Under the pieces are notes generated by a model. It searched no databases, was not told where the DNA came from, and worked only from the letters and a program-made list of their open reading frames with translations. From Plesiocystis pacifica SIR-1 (lineage in GTDB: Bacteria > Myxococcota_A > Polyangia > Nannocystales > Nannocystaceae), in assembly GCF_000170895.1 (NCBI RefSeq), contig NZ_ABCS01000040.1:18269-82268 (forward strand): DNA of 64,000 nt, read 5' to 3'. The position numbers and the translations under genes are program-made. This document shows positions 1 to 6,314 of this stretch, piece after piece (within the stretch, counting starts at the first letter, position 1; each line of letters begins with the position of its first letter).

Positions 1-122
1 GCGCGGCAGTAGTCGCTATAGAGCTCATCGAGGCGCATCCTGGTCAGCCTACACGAGGGCGCGAAGTCGCGACTGGACCGAAGAACAGGGCAAGCTTCAA
101 AGAAGTTCACGAGCTTTGAAAT

Positions 123-135
123 ACACCGTAGGTGT
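123..135. promoter_or_regulatory. Short dyad upstream of kinase gene
   Basis: A perfect inverted repeat, ACACC-GTA-GGTGT, lies 19 bases before the kinase start codon. It could be an operator, but its small size makes chance occurrence possible. Confidence 0.2.
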
Positions 136-153
136 TAGGCTTCATCGACCTCG

Positions 154-1680
154 ATGGGGACTCATGACGAGAGCGGCGAGCATCCGCGTAACGAGCTGCC
201 GAGCTTCAGCGACTGGCTCGCCCTCGAGGACGATGAAGAGCGCGAGGACGTGCTCTTGCCTGAGTCGCAGTGGGCCCCCGATCGCTGGGTCGACCTGGTC
301 GCGCGCATCGACGCGCCGCTGATGAGGCAGCGCAATGGGGAAGAGGACGTCGAGTTATTCTGCATCGACCGCTACATGCTCGATGATGTCCTCGGTTATG
401 GGGGCATGGGTGTCGTGGCGCGGGGCTGGGATCCAGAGCTTGGCCGCTGTGTGGCGATCAAGCTGTGCTTGAACCCGGGGGAGCTTGGTGAGGAGGCACT
501 GAGACGAGAGGCGATGACCCTCGCGCAGCTTCGGCATCCCAACATTGTCGCGGTGCATGACATTGGCCGCTTCGAGGACAGCCTGTACATCGTCATGGAC
601 TACGTCGAGGGACTTGACGGGCGAGAGTGGCTCAGGCGGAGGCTCGACGTGGGCGAGATCTGTCGGGTGTTTCGTGGGGCCTGTCTTGGCCTCGACGCGG
701 CGCACCGAGCGGGCATCCTCCACGGGGACTTCAAGCCCTCGAACATCCTGGTGGGGGTCGGTGGAGAGGTGTGCGTCGCGGACTTTGGTGTCGCCGAGCT
801 CATCGGCTTCGACGGCGAGTCCGGCGATGGGGAGGGCGACGAGGAGTGGTCGACGCCGCGGGGCGGGACTTTGGCCTACATGGCGCCGGAGCGGCTCTGT
901 GGGCATCGAGGAGATGCTCGAGCAGATCAGTTCTCGCTATGTGTGTCGATGTGGCAGGCCCTGCATGGCGTCCGGCCGTTCGCGGGGAGCTCTGCGGAGG
1001 AGCTACTCGAGGCGATCGAGCGGGGGGAGATCGAGCGGGGCGACGAGCATGGGGTCGAGGCGATCCCGGAGCCTCTGTCGCGCGCGGTGCTGCGGGGACT
1101 CCGGGCCGATCCGGAGGAGCGGCACCCAAACTTGGGCCCCTTGATGGACGCGGTCACGCTTGCAGGCGGCAAGTCGTCCGCGCCAGAGTGGTACCGAGGA
1201 CGCGGACTCCAGGCCTTGCTGACTCTCGGAGTGATGGCGGGCTCATTCGCGGTGTCACTCTCCTGGCTGTGGTGGGCGCTCGGACAGCCCAGGGTCGCGG
1301 ACCAAGTCTCACACGCGGCTGTGCGCGCCGAGGCGGCAATGCCCGCGAGGTCAGCGGTTGACGTCGCTATCGCTCTGATTCGCGCCGGCAAACACCAGGA
1401 CGGTTTGACGGTGTGGGAGGCTGAGCAAGGCCGGCGAGAGGCCAACGGCGAGCCCTTCGCAGAAGAAGGGCTGCGCGTAGGGGCCGCACTGCTCGAGCGC
1501 GGCAACGACGTGTTCGAGGAGAACCCCAAGCTCAGCGCGAAGCTGGCGAGCGTAGTGATCTCGATTGGCGAGTCCGCGACTGTCGAGCTTGGCAAGTCGG
1601 GTCAACCCACGGAGTCTGCGAGGCGGTTGACTCGCAAGGCCCTCGCTTTGCAGAGGTTGAGCTCCGTCACTCCTGACTAG
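154..1680 (+). CDS. Membrane-anchored eukaryote-type Ser/Thr protein kinase
   Basis: The 508-residue protein has an N-terminal acidic region and then a Hanks-type kinase domain (about 72-340). It shows a Gly-rich loop GYGGMGVV (81-88), the ATP-binding Lys in AIK (K103), the catalytic loop HGDFKPSN (190-197) and DFG (210-212), followed by GTLAYMAPERL. The usual HRD is HGD, so this is a non-RD kinase, but the Asp, Lys and Asn of the loop are kept. A single membrane segment near 350-375 puts the kinase in the cytoplasm; the C-terminal tail is short and has no sensor domain I recognise. The gene runs tail-to-tail into the Cys-rich gene at 1677-2204, the two stop codons overlapping. A kinase/Cys-rich pair in the same arrangement occurs in element B at 45.4-47.3 kb. 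Signal and substrate cannot be told. Confidence 0.9.
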   Translation: MGTHDESGEHPRNELPSFSDWLALEDDEEREDVLLPESQWAPDRWVDLVARIDAPLMRQRNGEEDVELFCIDRYMLDDVLGYGGMGVVARGWDPELGRCVAIKLCLNPGELGEEALRREAMTLAQLRHPNIVAVHDIGRFEDSLYIVMDYVEGLDGREWLRRRLDVGEICRVFRGACLGLDAAHRAGILHGDFKPSNILVGVGGEVCVADFGVAELIGFDGESGDGEGDEEWSTPRGGTLAYMAPERLCGHRGDARADQFSLCVSMWQALHGVRPFAGSSAEELLEAIERGEIERGDEHGVEAIPEPLSRAVLRGLRADPEERHPNLGPLMDAVTLAGGKSSAPEWYRGRGLQALLTLGVMAGSFAVSLSWLWWALGQPRVADQVSHAAVRAEAAMPARSAVDVAIALIRAGKHQDGLTVWEAEQGRREANGEPFAEEGLRVGAALLERGNDVFEENPKLSAKLASVVISIGESATVELGKSGQPTESARRLTRKALALQRLSSVTPD

Positions 1681-2204
1681 TCGAAGCAGGTCACGGTGCC
1701 ATCCTCGTTGGTTTGACCGTGAACGCAGATGATGACGTAGCCATTGATGTCCGCACAGGTCCAGGCGACATCGGCGGGAATCGGCTCGCAGCCCTGGCTC
1801 GTGCAGCACAGCAGGCTCTCCGTGGCCTCGACTGGTGGCGCGCCGACGTACTCGAGGCACAAGCCCATGTCGCACGCGTCGGCGAAGGGTTGGTAGCAGG
1901 TCGCTCCCGTCCCCGTCGCCTCGCCGTACTCGCAGGTGTAGCGCTCTCCCGTGGTACAGCGGTCGTGGGCATCCGGGAAGTCGCACACGGCCTCATCAGA
2001 GGTCTCGTCGATCTCACAGCAGAGTTCGGCGTCGAGGATCGGGACATCAGGCCCGCTGGGGTGGCAGTAGCGGGGGAAAACCTGGCCGAGTACGTCGACG
2101 TAGGGCTCGCCGACCTCGTCGCGGTGTAGTTCCCCACAGAGGTCGGGGATACCGGAGAGGGTGGCGAAAGTTTGGAGAATGGTGAGTGAGCTCGCGAGTA
2201 TCAT
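1677..2204 (-). CDS. Cys-rich, probably exported protein ending in NEDGTVTCF
   Basis: The product is 175 aa and rich in cysteines (for example LCCEI, LLCCTSQGC). Its N-terminus is hydrophobic (MILASSLTILQTFATLSG) but lacks the basic residues of a normal signal peptide, so the start may be misplaced or the signal truncated. The C-terminal motif NEDGTVTCF is shared with the Cys-rich protein at 45411-45902, which has a clear Sec signal. Both are tail-to-tail with a Ser/Thr kinase gene. The cysteines probably form disulfides outside the cytoplasm. No known family was recognised. Linked function with the kinase is inferred only from the repeated gene pairing. Confidence 0.65.
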   Translation of the reverse strand: MILASSLTILQTFATLSGIPDLCGELHRDEVGEPYVDVLGQVFPRYCHPSGPDVPILDAELCCEIDETSDEAVCDFPDAHDRCTTGERYTCEYGEATGTGATCYQPFADACDMGLCLEYVGAPPVEATESLLCCTSQGCEPIPADVAWTCADINGYVIICVHGQTNEDGTVTCFD

Positions 2205-2732
2205 GAATCGACGCTAGCACTGGAGCCATGGCCCACTGGTCGCCGTCGTCGAGCCTCAGAGCTTCTGAGTGCCAGGTCTCTCCCTGAGCCTTGTCACAGA
2301 TGCCTGAAGCTGTGACTGACTGACCGGGAGGTCTCGGTCCCCGAGCAGGCCGACGGCCCGCGGCGGTTCGAGCGGCGCGATCGAGCCCGGACATGACCGC
2401 GCTCGATCGAGACCGACGGTCTCCACCCGTCCCGGAGAAGAGCAGACCATCGGGAGCAGAGTCCTCCTCGCGTGGGGAACGGCTGTTCTGTCGAAGAGGG
2501 ACAGCCTGGCTCGATGTTCGGGGAGACGAGCCACGACCGGCCTGGTCTCCGAAGGTTGTCTCGAGTTGAAAGCGACAGCTCCGAACTGGGAGTCAGACAC
2601 TGGCTGGTCGCTGGCAGCCACTCCCAAGTAGTTGGGACACCCTCCTTGAGGTTGTCGCGGGCCTCGGCAGGCTGACGTGCTCAGACCACACAAACCCCGC
2701 CTGTGTGTACGGAGCTCCTCTTCTTACATCCC

Positions 2733-2841
2733 TTACCCACATAAACCGGACGTAACTGGGACCTAGATTGCCCTTTTTACCCACCTAATCCGAGGCGAAA
2801 CCACCTAAGTTCGAGGCAAGGTTACCTACCTAAGCCCCAGG
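2733..2841. repeat. Four imperfect direct repeats, about 22-bp phased
   Basis: Related 20-21 bp units begin near 2733, 2777, 2798 and 2821. They share the core (A)CC(C)ACMTAA followed by a C/G-rich tail: CCCACATAAACCGGACG, CCCACCTAATCCGAGGC, ACCACCTAAGTTCGAGGC and TACCTACCTAAGCCCCAGG. The spacings are 44, 21 and 23, close to multiples of two helical turns. Such arrays can be operator or iteron sites. They lie 400-500 bp upstream of the 287-aa protein gene. Confidence 0.5.
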
Positions 2842-2925
2842 TAAACCCTACTCGCGCTGGGGCTTGGCCAGACGGCCCGTCCCAAAGCCGTACAACTCGT
2901 CGTCCAGCTTCCAAGAGGGACCAGT

Positions 2926-2969
2926 GGGCGCTGCCCTGGCTTTGCCCTTGCACAGCCGGGGCAGCGCCC
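2926..2969. repeat. Long inverted repeat (hairpin)
   Basis: GGGCGCTGCCC (2926-2936) pairs with GGGCAGCGCCC (2959-2969), and GGCT (2938-2941) pairs with AGCC (2954-2957), leaving a 12-base loop. No T-run follows, so an intrinsic terminator is unlikely. It could be a protein site, an attenuator or part of a small RNA. Confidence 0.5.
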
Positions 2970-3248
2970 ATTTGCATGTTCAGGGCCCGGGAGCGGCCCG
3001 GGAACGCCGCCCCGGACGTCCCGGAACGCCGCCCTTTTGCATGTGCAAGTGCATCCCTCTCAAACCGCGAGATCAGGAACGCCCTCACCCCGAGGCCAAC
3101 TAGACAGCCCGACAATGTTGGGTCACGGTGGAGCCATGGGTCGGATATCGGAGCGAGGCGTGCCCTCGCGTGGTTCGGCGTATGCGGCGATCACCGCCGC
3201 CTGCCCACCAACTACCCCCAACTCGAGACCAGACGAGCGGAGGGCCAG

Positions 3249-4112
3249 GTGACCGCCATGCGCACGGTTGGGATCGTGGCCGCTACGGTCGCCGCGACGG
3301 CAGCAGTCGGCGGCGCAGCCTACTGGATCTACCAACGCTACAAACACAAGCGGGACGACGCGGAGCGAACCAAAGCCGAGGACCGTCCGGCGGACTTCGA
3401 CGACGACGGCTCAGACCCCGTCACCCCTGAAGAGCGACGCGCCCGCGGGCACTACATCCCGCGCACGGAGATCGGCGCCGACGTGATGAAGAAGTTCGAG
3501 GAGGCCTTCGGTGGCGGCTACGCGCCGCCCAAGGACGAAGTGATCGATCACCTCACCCAGGAAGACGTCGTGCTCTTCGGCGTCGAGTCCGAGCCCGTCC
3601 CCGGCTACCCTGAGACGCGCGAGGAGGTCCTCACCGCCAAGGTCCGCACGGTGGAGCGCTCGGTGGTCCGCGCCCGGGTCATCGGCCCCGTCGTGCACGC
3701 CGAGCACCATGGCTCCCACGCCGGCCACGGCTTCCGCGTGGGCGACATGGTCGAGGTGCCGCGTGGCGTGATCTTGTTGGCCGCGCGCCCCAAGCCCACC
3801 GAGCTTGAGGGCTACGACAGCCAGGGCAAGTCCGCCGCGACCTTCCAGCCCAGCCACAAGACCAAGCAGACCTACGAGATCCACCCCGGCACGCCCTACG
3901 ACCTCGTCATGCCCTACATCACCGAGGACATCGAGTGGTACGTCGACCGCGAGCTCGTGAAGTTCGAACTCGTCGGCACCAAGGGGCTGCACCAGCAGAT
4001 CGTCTTCAGCGAAGACAGCATGCGAGGCGGGCTGACGCTGCGGGCGCTCGATCGAGATCCCAAGACGGGCCTGGTCTTCGTCGCGCGCTGGGAGTTCGAC
4101 ATCCAACCCTAG
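3249..4112 (+). CDS. Membrane-anchored protein of unknown function (integrase companion, element A)
   Basis: The protein is 287 aa. The GTG start at 3249 is chosen because a GGAGG lies just upstream and the N-terminus then matches the paralogue at 51408-52268. It has one N-terminal membrane segment (about 7-28, GIVAATVAATAAVGGAAYWIY), then an acidic, charged linker and a globular domain. The most conserved blocks between the two copies are LTQEDVVLFGVESEPVPGYP, a run around HAGHGFRVGDMVEVPRGV, GTPYDLVMPYIT and LRALDRDPKTGLVFVARW. No known family was recognised. In both elements the gene lies immediately before the recombinase, separated by a conserved hairpin, so it belongs to the element backbone. 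A role at the membrane is likely, with most of the chain on one side; which side cannot be settled. Confidence 0.8.
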   Translation: MTAMRTVGIVAATVAATAAVGGAAYWIYQRYKHKRDDAERTKAEDRPADFDDDGSDPVTPEERRARGHYIPRTEIGADVMKKFEEAFGGGYAPPKDEVIDHLTQEDVVLFGVESEPVPGYPETREEVLTAKVRTVERSVVRARVIGPVVHAEHHGSHAGHGFRVGDMVEVPRGVILLAARPKPTELEGYDSQGKSAATFQPSHKTKQTYEIHPGTPYDLVMPYITEDIEWYVDRELVKFELVGTKGLHQQIVFSEDSMRGGLTLRALDRDPKTGLVFVARWEFDIQP

Positions 4113-4150
4113 CGCCGTGGTGGCCTGACTCCCGAAGGCCTGCACGGCGC
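4112..4150. terminator. Conserved hairpin between companion gene and integrase (element A)
   Basis: GCGCCGTG (4112-4119) pairs with CACGGCGC (4143-4150), and GGCCT (4122-4126) with AGGCC (4136-4140). It begins at the stop codon of the 287-aa gene. The same structure occurs at 52271-52311 in element B. There is no T-run, so it may be a Rho-type or processing hairpin, or a protein site, rather than a classical terminator. Confidence 0.55.
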
Positions 4151-4174
4151 GAAGCCAAGACAACAGGGCGAGCG

Positions 4175-5743
4175 ATGAACCCCCGTGAAGCGTTGCTGAC
4201 CGCCGCCGAGCTCGCGGCGCGGCTGCGCAAGAGTCGGGACTGGGTGTACCGCCGTGCTCGCATGGGACAGATCCCCGGGGCTCTACGCCTCGAGGGGCGG
4301 TGGCGATTCCGAAAAGCCGCGATCGACCGCTGGCTGTTTGCTCTCGAGGATCCGACGGGCGCCCCCGCCCGGGGTGTGGGAGACTCCCTGTCGGAAAGGC
4401 GTGCCGCGCTCATGAAAGTGAAGCGCGACATGAAAATCACCGTGAGGCAACGGACGCAGGGATACGGCGGGCTGGAGGTGGATCTGTTTTGGACAGACGC
4501 CGGCGGCAAGCGCCACCGCATGCGGCGGGCGTCCCCCTACAAGTCCAAGAACAAGACCCGTCGATGGGCCCAGCAGCTCCTGCGCGAGCGCATGGGCACC
4601 GCCGGCGGACCCGTCGACGAACAGGAGCACGAACCGACCCCCTACGACACCCAACACAGCTACGACCACGACAAGGACACCGACGAAGAGGGGCTGACCT
4701 TCTCCGAGTTCGTGCCCCGCTTCCTCGCCCTGTGCGAGTCCCCGGCCGCGGGCCGGCGGGGGGCCAACAGCGAGGGGGAGCTTGCGAACAAGCGCGGGAT
4801 GATCCGCGATCACCTCGAGCCCTACTTCGGGCAGATGCTGCTCTCCGAGATCACCGCCCGCGAGGCCGACGCCTACGTGTGCGCGAAGTCGACGACGATC
4901 AGCAAGCGCACGAGCAAGCCCCTGAGCAGCTCGTCGATCGCCAACCACCTGGGCCTGCTCCGGCGCATGCTCAAGGTGGCGTGCCGCTGGGACATGCTCA
5001 CGAAGGTCCCGGAGATCACGATCCCGAAGAAGGGGGAGGTGGACAACTACCTCAGCCGCCGCGAGAGTCGGCGGTTGCTGGCGAAGGCCGATCCGCTGTT
5101 CCGCGACATGATCGCGCTTGGGCTCCGCACGGGCATGCGCCTGGGCGAGCTGCAAGAGCTTCGCGTCGGGGACATCAACCTCGGGGCGGCGCGCATCCGG
5201 GTCACGCGGCAGCGGACCAAGGAGGGCACGATCAAAAAGCCCAAGGGCGACAAGACGCGGACGGTCCAGGTCCCGCACGACGCGGTGACCATGCTGCGCA
5301 AGCGCGTGGCCGGGCTCGAGCGCGACGAGCTCGTGTTCTCCAAGCCCGCGGGCTACCAGGCGCCGCACCGCACCGAGGCGCCGGCCGAGGGCGGGGAGCA
5401 CTGGTCCCACAAGGAGGTCTTCGCTGCGGTCCAGCGGGCCACGGAGGCGGCCAAGATCGGCCGGAAGGTCGGCGTCCACACCCTGCGGCACACCTTCGCC
5501 ACCCATGCGGTGGCGGCGGGAGTCCCGCTCAGCGTCGTCTCGCGGCAGCTCGGCCACGCCGACATCCGCACGACGATGCGCTACGCACACCACGCGCCCG
5601 AGCTGAACCCGGGCATCTTCGACCGCCTCGCCGACGGCTCCGCGATCCCCGCGGGGTGCTCGGAAGGTGGAGCTGACGACCAGTCAGTGGATGATTCATC
5701 CACTCGTCATCCAGTTAAAAATCCAGAGGCCCGAGAACGGTAG
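4175..5743 (+). CDS. Tyrosine recombinase fused to an N-terminal excisionase-type HTH (element A integrase)
   Basis: The product is 522 aa, about 150 longer than the element B integrase. Residues about 8-54 (LTAAELAARLRKSRDWVYRR ... WRFRKAAIDRWL) form a MerR/excisionase-like HTH of the kind found in recombination directionality factors. A second methionine region (MKITVRQRTQ) begins the usual integrase arm-binding domain, followed by a SAM-like core-binding domain and the catalytic domain. Catalytic residues seen are R322 in TGMRLGEL, a Lys in the TIKKPKGDKTRTV segment, HTLRHTFATH, LGHADI and Y470 in RYAHH. The gene ends inside the terminator hairpin next to the tRNA-Asn core copy at 5770. 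It should integrate and excise element A at tRNA-Asn. The HTH fusion could combine excisionase and integrase in one chain; an internal start giving a shorter form is possible. Confidence 0.9.
   Translation: MNPREALLTAAELAARLRKSRDWVYRRARMGQIPGALRLEGRWRFRKAAIDRWLFALEDPTGAPARGVGDSLSERRAALMKVKRDMKITVRQRTQGYGGLEVDLFWTDAGGKRHRMRRASPYKSKNKTRRWAQQLLRERMGTAGGPVDEQEHEPTPYDTQHSYDHDKDTDEEGLTFSEFVPRFLALCESPAAGRRGANSEGELANKRGMIRDHLEPYFGQMLLSEITAREADAYVCAKSTTISKRTSKPLSSSSIANHLGLLRRMLKVACRWDMLTKVPEITIPKKGEVDNYLSRRESRRLLAKADPLFRDMIALGLRTGMRLGELQELRVGDINLGAARIRVTRQRTKEGTIKKPKGDKTRTVQVPHDAVTMLRKRVAGLERDELVFSKPAGYQAPHRTEAPAEGGEHWSHKEVFAAVQRATEAAKIGRKVGVHTLRHTFATHAVAAGVPLSVVSRQLGHADIRTTMRYAHHAPELNPGIFDRLADGSAIPAGCSEGGADDQSVDDSSTRHPVKNPEARER
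5686..5713. promoter_or_regulatory. Probable integrase arm-type sites of element A
   Basis: TCATCCA occurs at 5696-5702 and 5707-5713, 11 bp apart, and an inverted copy TGGATGA lies at 5688-5694, forming the perfect dyad 5686-5704. The second direct copy ends 56 bp before the core at 5770. In element B the GGAGCACA pair has the same 11-bp spacing and ends 54 bp before its core, which supports the arm-site reading. Confidence 0.55.
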
Positions 5744-5753
5744 TTCTCAGGCC
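5714..5753 (-). terminator. Intrinsic terminator downstream of tRNA-Asn 3' fragment
   Basis: Read on the minus strand this is GGCCUGAGAAC-UACC-GUUCUCGGGCC followed by a U-rich tract (GGATTTTTAAC). The U-G pair in the stem shows that the RNA is made from the minus strand, that is, from the tRNA side. It overlaps the end of the element A integrase gene. It would have terminated the tRNA-Asn gene when element A alone occupied the site. Confidence 0.75.
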
Positions 5754-5769
5754 CCTAGCTTGTGAATTT

Positions 5770-5795
5770 GAAGCTCCGGCAACAGGACTCGAACC
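5770..5795 (-). repeat. Attachment core: truncated 3' end of tRNA-Asn (left end of element B)
   Basis: These 26 bases are identical to 53686-53711. They contain the acceptor and T-arm 3' part of tRNA-Asn plus 4 bases beyond the gene. Identity stops after 5795, where the remaining tRNA sequence is absent. It is both the right boundary of element A and the left boundary of element B. Confidence 0.9.
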
Positions 5796-5925
5796 GAATT
5801 GGGGGCTTCTGCGAAACGTCAATGATGGCGCGCAGTTGGGCCGGAAGCTCCCGAAATCGTTCGGGTTTCTTTGTGCCGTGGGGGTCCGGGGAAGGTAGGC
5901 ACGTGGAGTCTCGTTCCGCAGGGTT

Positions 5926-5945
5926 GGAGCACACGCGGAGCACAT
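5926..5945. promoter_or_regulatory. Probable integrase arm-type sites, left end of element B
   Basis: GGAGCACAC (5926-5934) and GGAGCACAT (5937-5945) are direct repeats 11 bp apart. The same word with the same spacing occurs at the other end of the element (53613-53632), next to the integrase gene. Their presence at both ends fits arm-binding by the element B integrase. Confidence 0.6.
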
Positions 5946-6103
5946 GAGGCTCGGAACCGCGAGTGGCCAGAGTAGCAGCGCCGGATCCAAGTTGGCCTGA
6001 TTCTTGGCCACCCGGACGGCGCCACAATCTTACGGCCGACGAGCCGGCGTGCCGAGACGGCTACCAGCACCGTTCTCTCGTCGACAAGACAGCGGCGGCA
6101 AGG

Positions 6104-6221
6104 TCAGTGGTGCATGACGGCGATGGCCTGGAAATCTTCAAAGGATGCTGCGTAGCCATGCTGCGCCACCTTTTCGACGATGATCGGCAAGTTTTCGTCG
6201 ACTTTCTGCGTCGGGGCTGAG
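6104..6221 (-). pseudogene. Possible C-terminal gene remnant
   Basis: On the minus strand an open frame without a good start reads KVDENLPIIVEKVAQHGY followed by AASFEDFQAIAVMHH and a stop at 6104-6106. Third codon positions are strongly GC-rich, as in real genes here. It is cut off upstream by a stop. It may be debris from an earlier integration. The call is weak because of the short length. Confidence 0.25.
6174..6201. promoter_or_regulatory. Candidate upstream activator site
   Basis: TCGACGA (6174-6180) and TCGTCGA (6195-6201) form an inverted repeat whose half-sites are 21 bp apart, two helical turns. The dyad lies 62 bp upstream of the -24 element of the sigma-54-type promoter, where enhancer-binding activators commonly bind. 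The sequence alone does not prove binding. Confidence 0.4.
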
Positions 6222-6262
6222 CCGTTTCAATGTTCTCCAGGACTTGTACGGGTGAGCCCCCT

Positions 6263-6278
6263 GGGCACGGATGCTGCT
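6263..6278 (+). promoter_or_regulatory. Candidate sigma-54 promoter for the helicase/PLD/CARF operon
   Basis: The sequence GGGCACGGATGCTGCT keeps the essential GG (6264-6265) and GC (6276-6277) of the -24/-12 sigma-54 consensus at the correct 10-base separation, with two mismatches to TGGCACG-N4-TTGCW. Transcription would start near 6289, leaving a short leader with a GAGGAGG SD before the ATG at 6315. The last gene of the operon encodes a sigma-54 activator with GAFTGA, so autoregulation is plausible. Confidence 0.6.
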
Positions 6279-6314
6279 CTACCTACGCGGCATGACGAGG
6301 AGGAACCCAAACTA

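Larger units (their letters stand above)
2205..3248. other. 1-kb region without a convincing gene
   Basis: Open frames here have no SD sequence, no recognisable product and codon use unlike neighbouring genes. The stretch holds a palindrome at 2409-2423 (GAGACCG-A-CGGTCTC), a cluster of direct repeats at 2733-2841, a long hairpin at 2926-2969 and repeated TTTGCATGT words near 2971 and 3036. It leads to the 287-aa membrane protein gene, so it may be a long regulatory region or decayed DNA. Confidence 0.5.
1..5795. mobile_element. Right-hand (integrase-proximal) part of integrative element A
   Basis: This stretch ends in a tyrosine recombinase gene, a terminator hairpin and a 26-bp copy (5770-5795) of the 3' end of the tRNA-Asn gene found at 53690-53762. 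The order of 287-aa membrane protein, hairpin, recombinase, repeat pair, terminator and core is the same as at the right end of element B. The far end of the element is not in the window, so its length and the origin of the kinase gene at the window start are unknown. That it is a separate element, rather than the flank of one larger island, is inferred from the second recombinase with its own site arrangement. Confidence 0.7.
5796..6314. other. Left end of element B, no clear intact gene
   Basis: The region holds a pair of GGAGCACA repeats (5926-5945), a possible minus-strand gene remnant (about 6104-6221), an inverted repeat (6174-6201) and the sigma-54-type promoter (6263-6278) for the helicase operon. 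Other short frames have no supporting signals. Confidence 0.6.

Noticed and set aside
2256..3115. Several short open frames between the Cys-rich gene and the companion gene
   Set aside because: No SD, no family features, and they overlap hairpins and repeats; likely noncoding.
2976..3248. N-terminal extension of the 287-aa companion protein from an upstream ATG
   Set aside because: The paralogue at 51408 starts at the position equivalent to GTG 3249, which also has its own GGAGG; the extension lacks similarity and spans repeat DNA.
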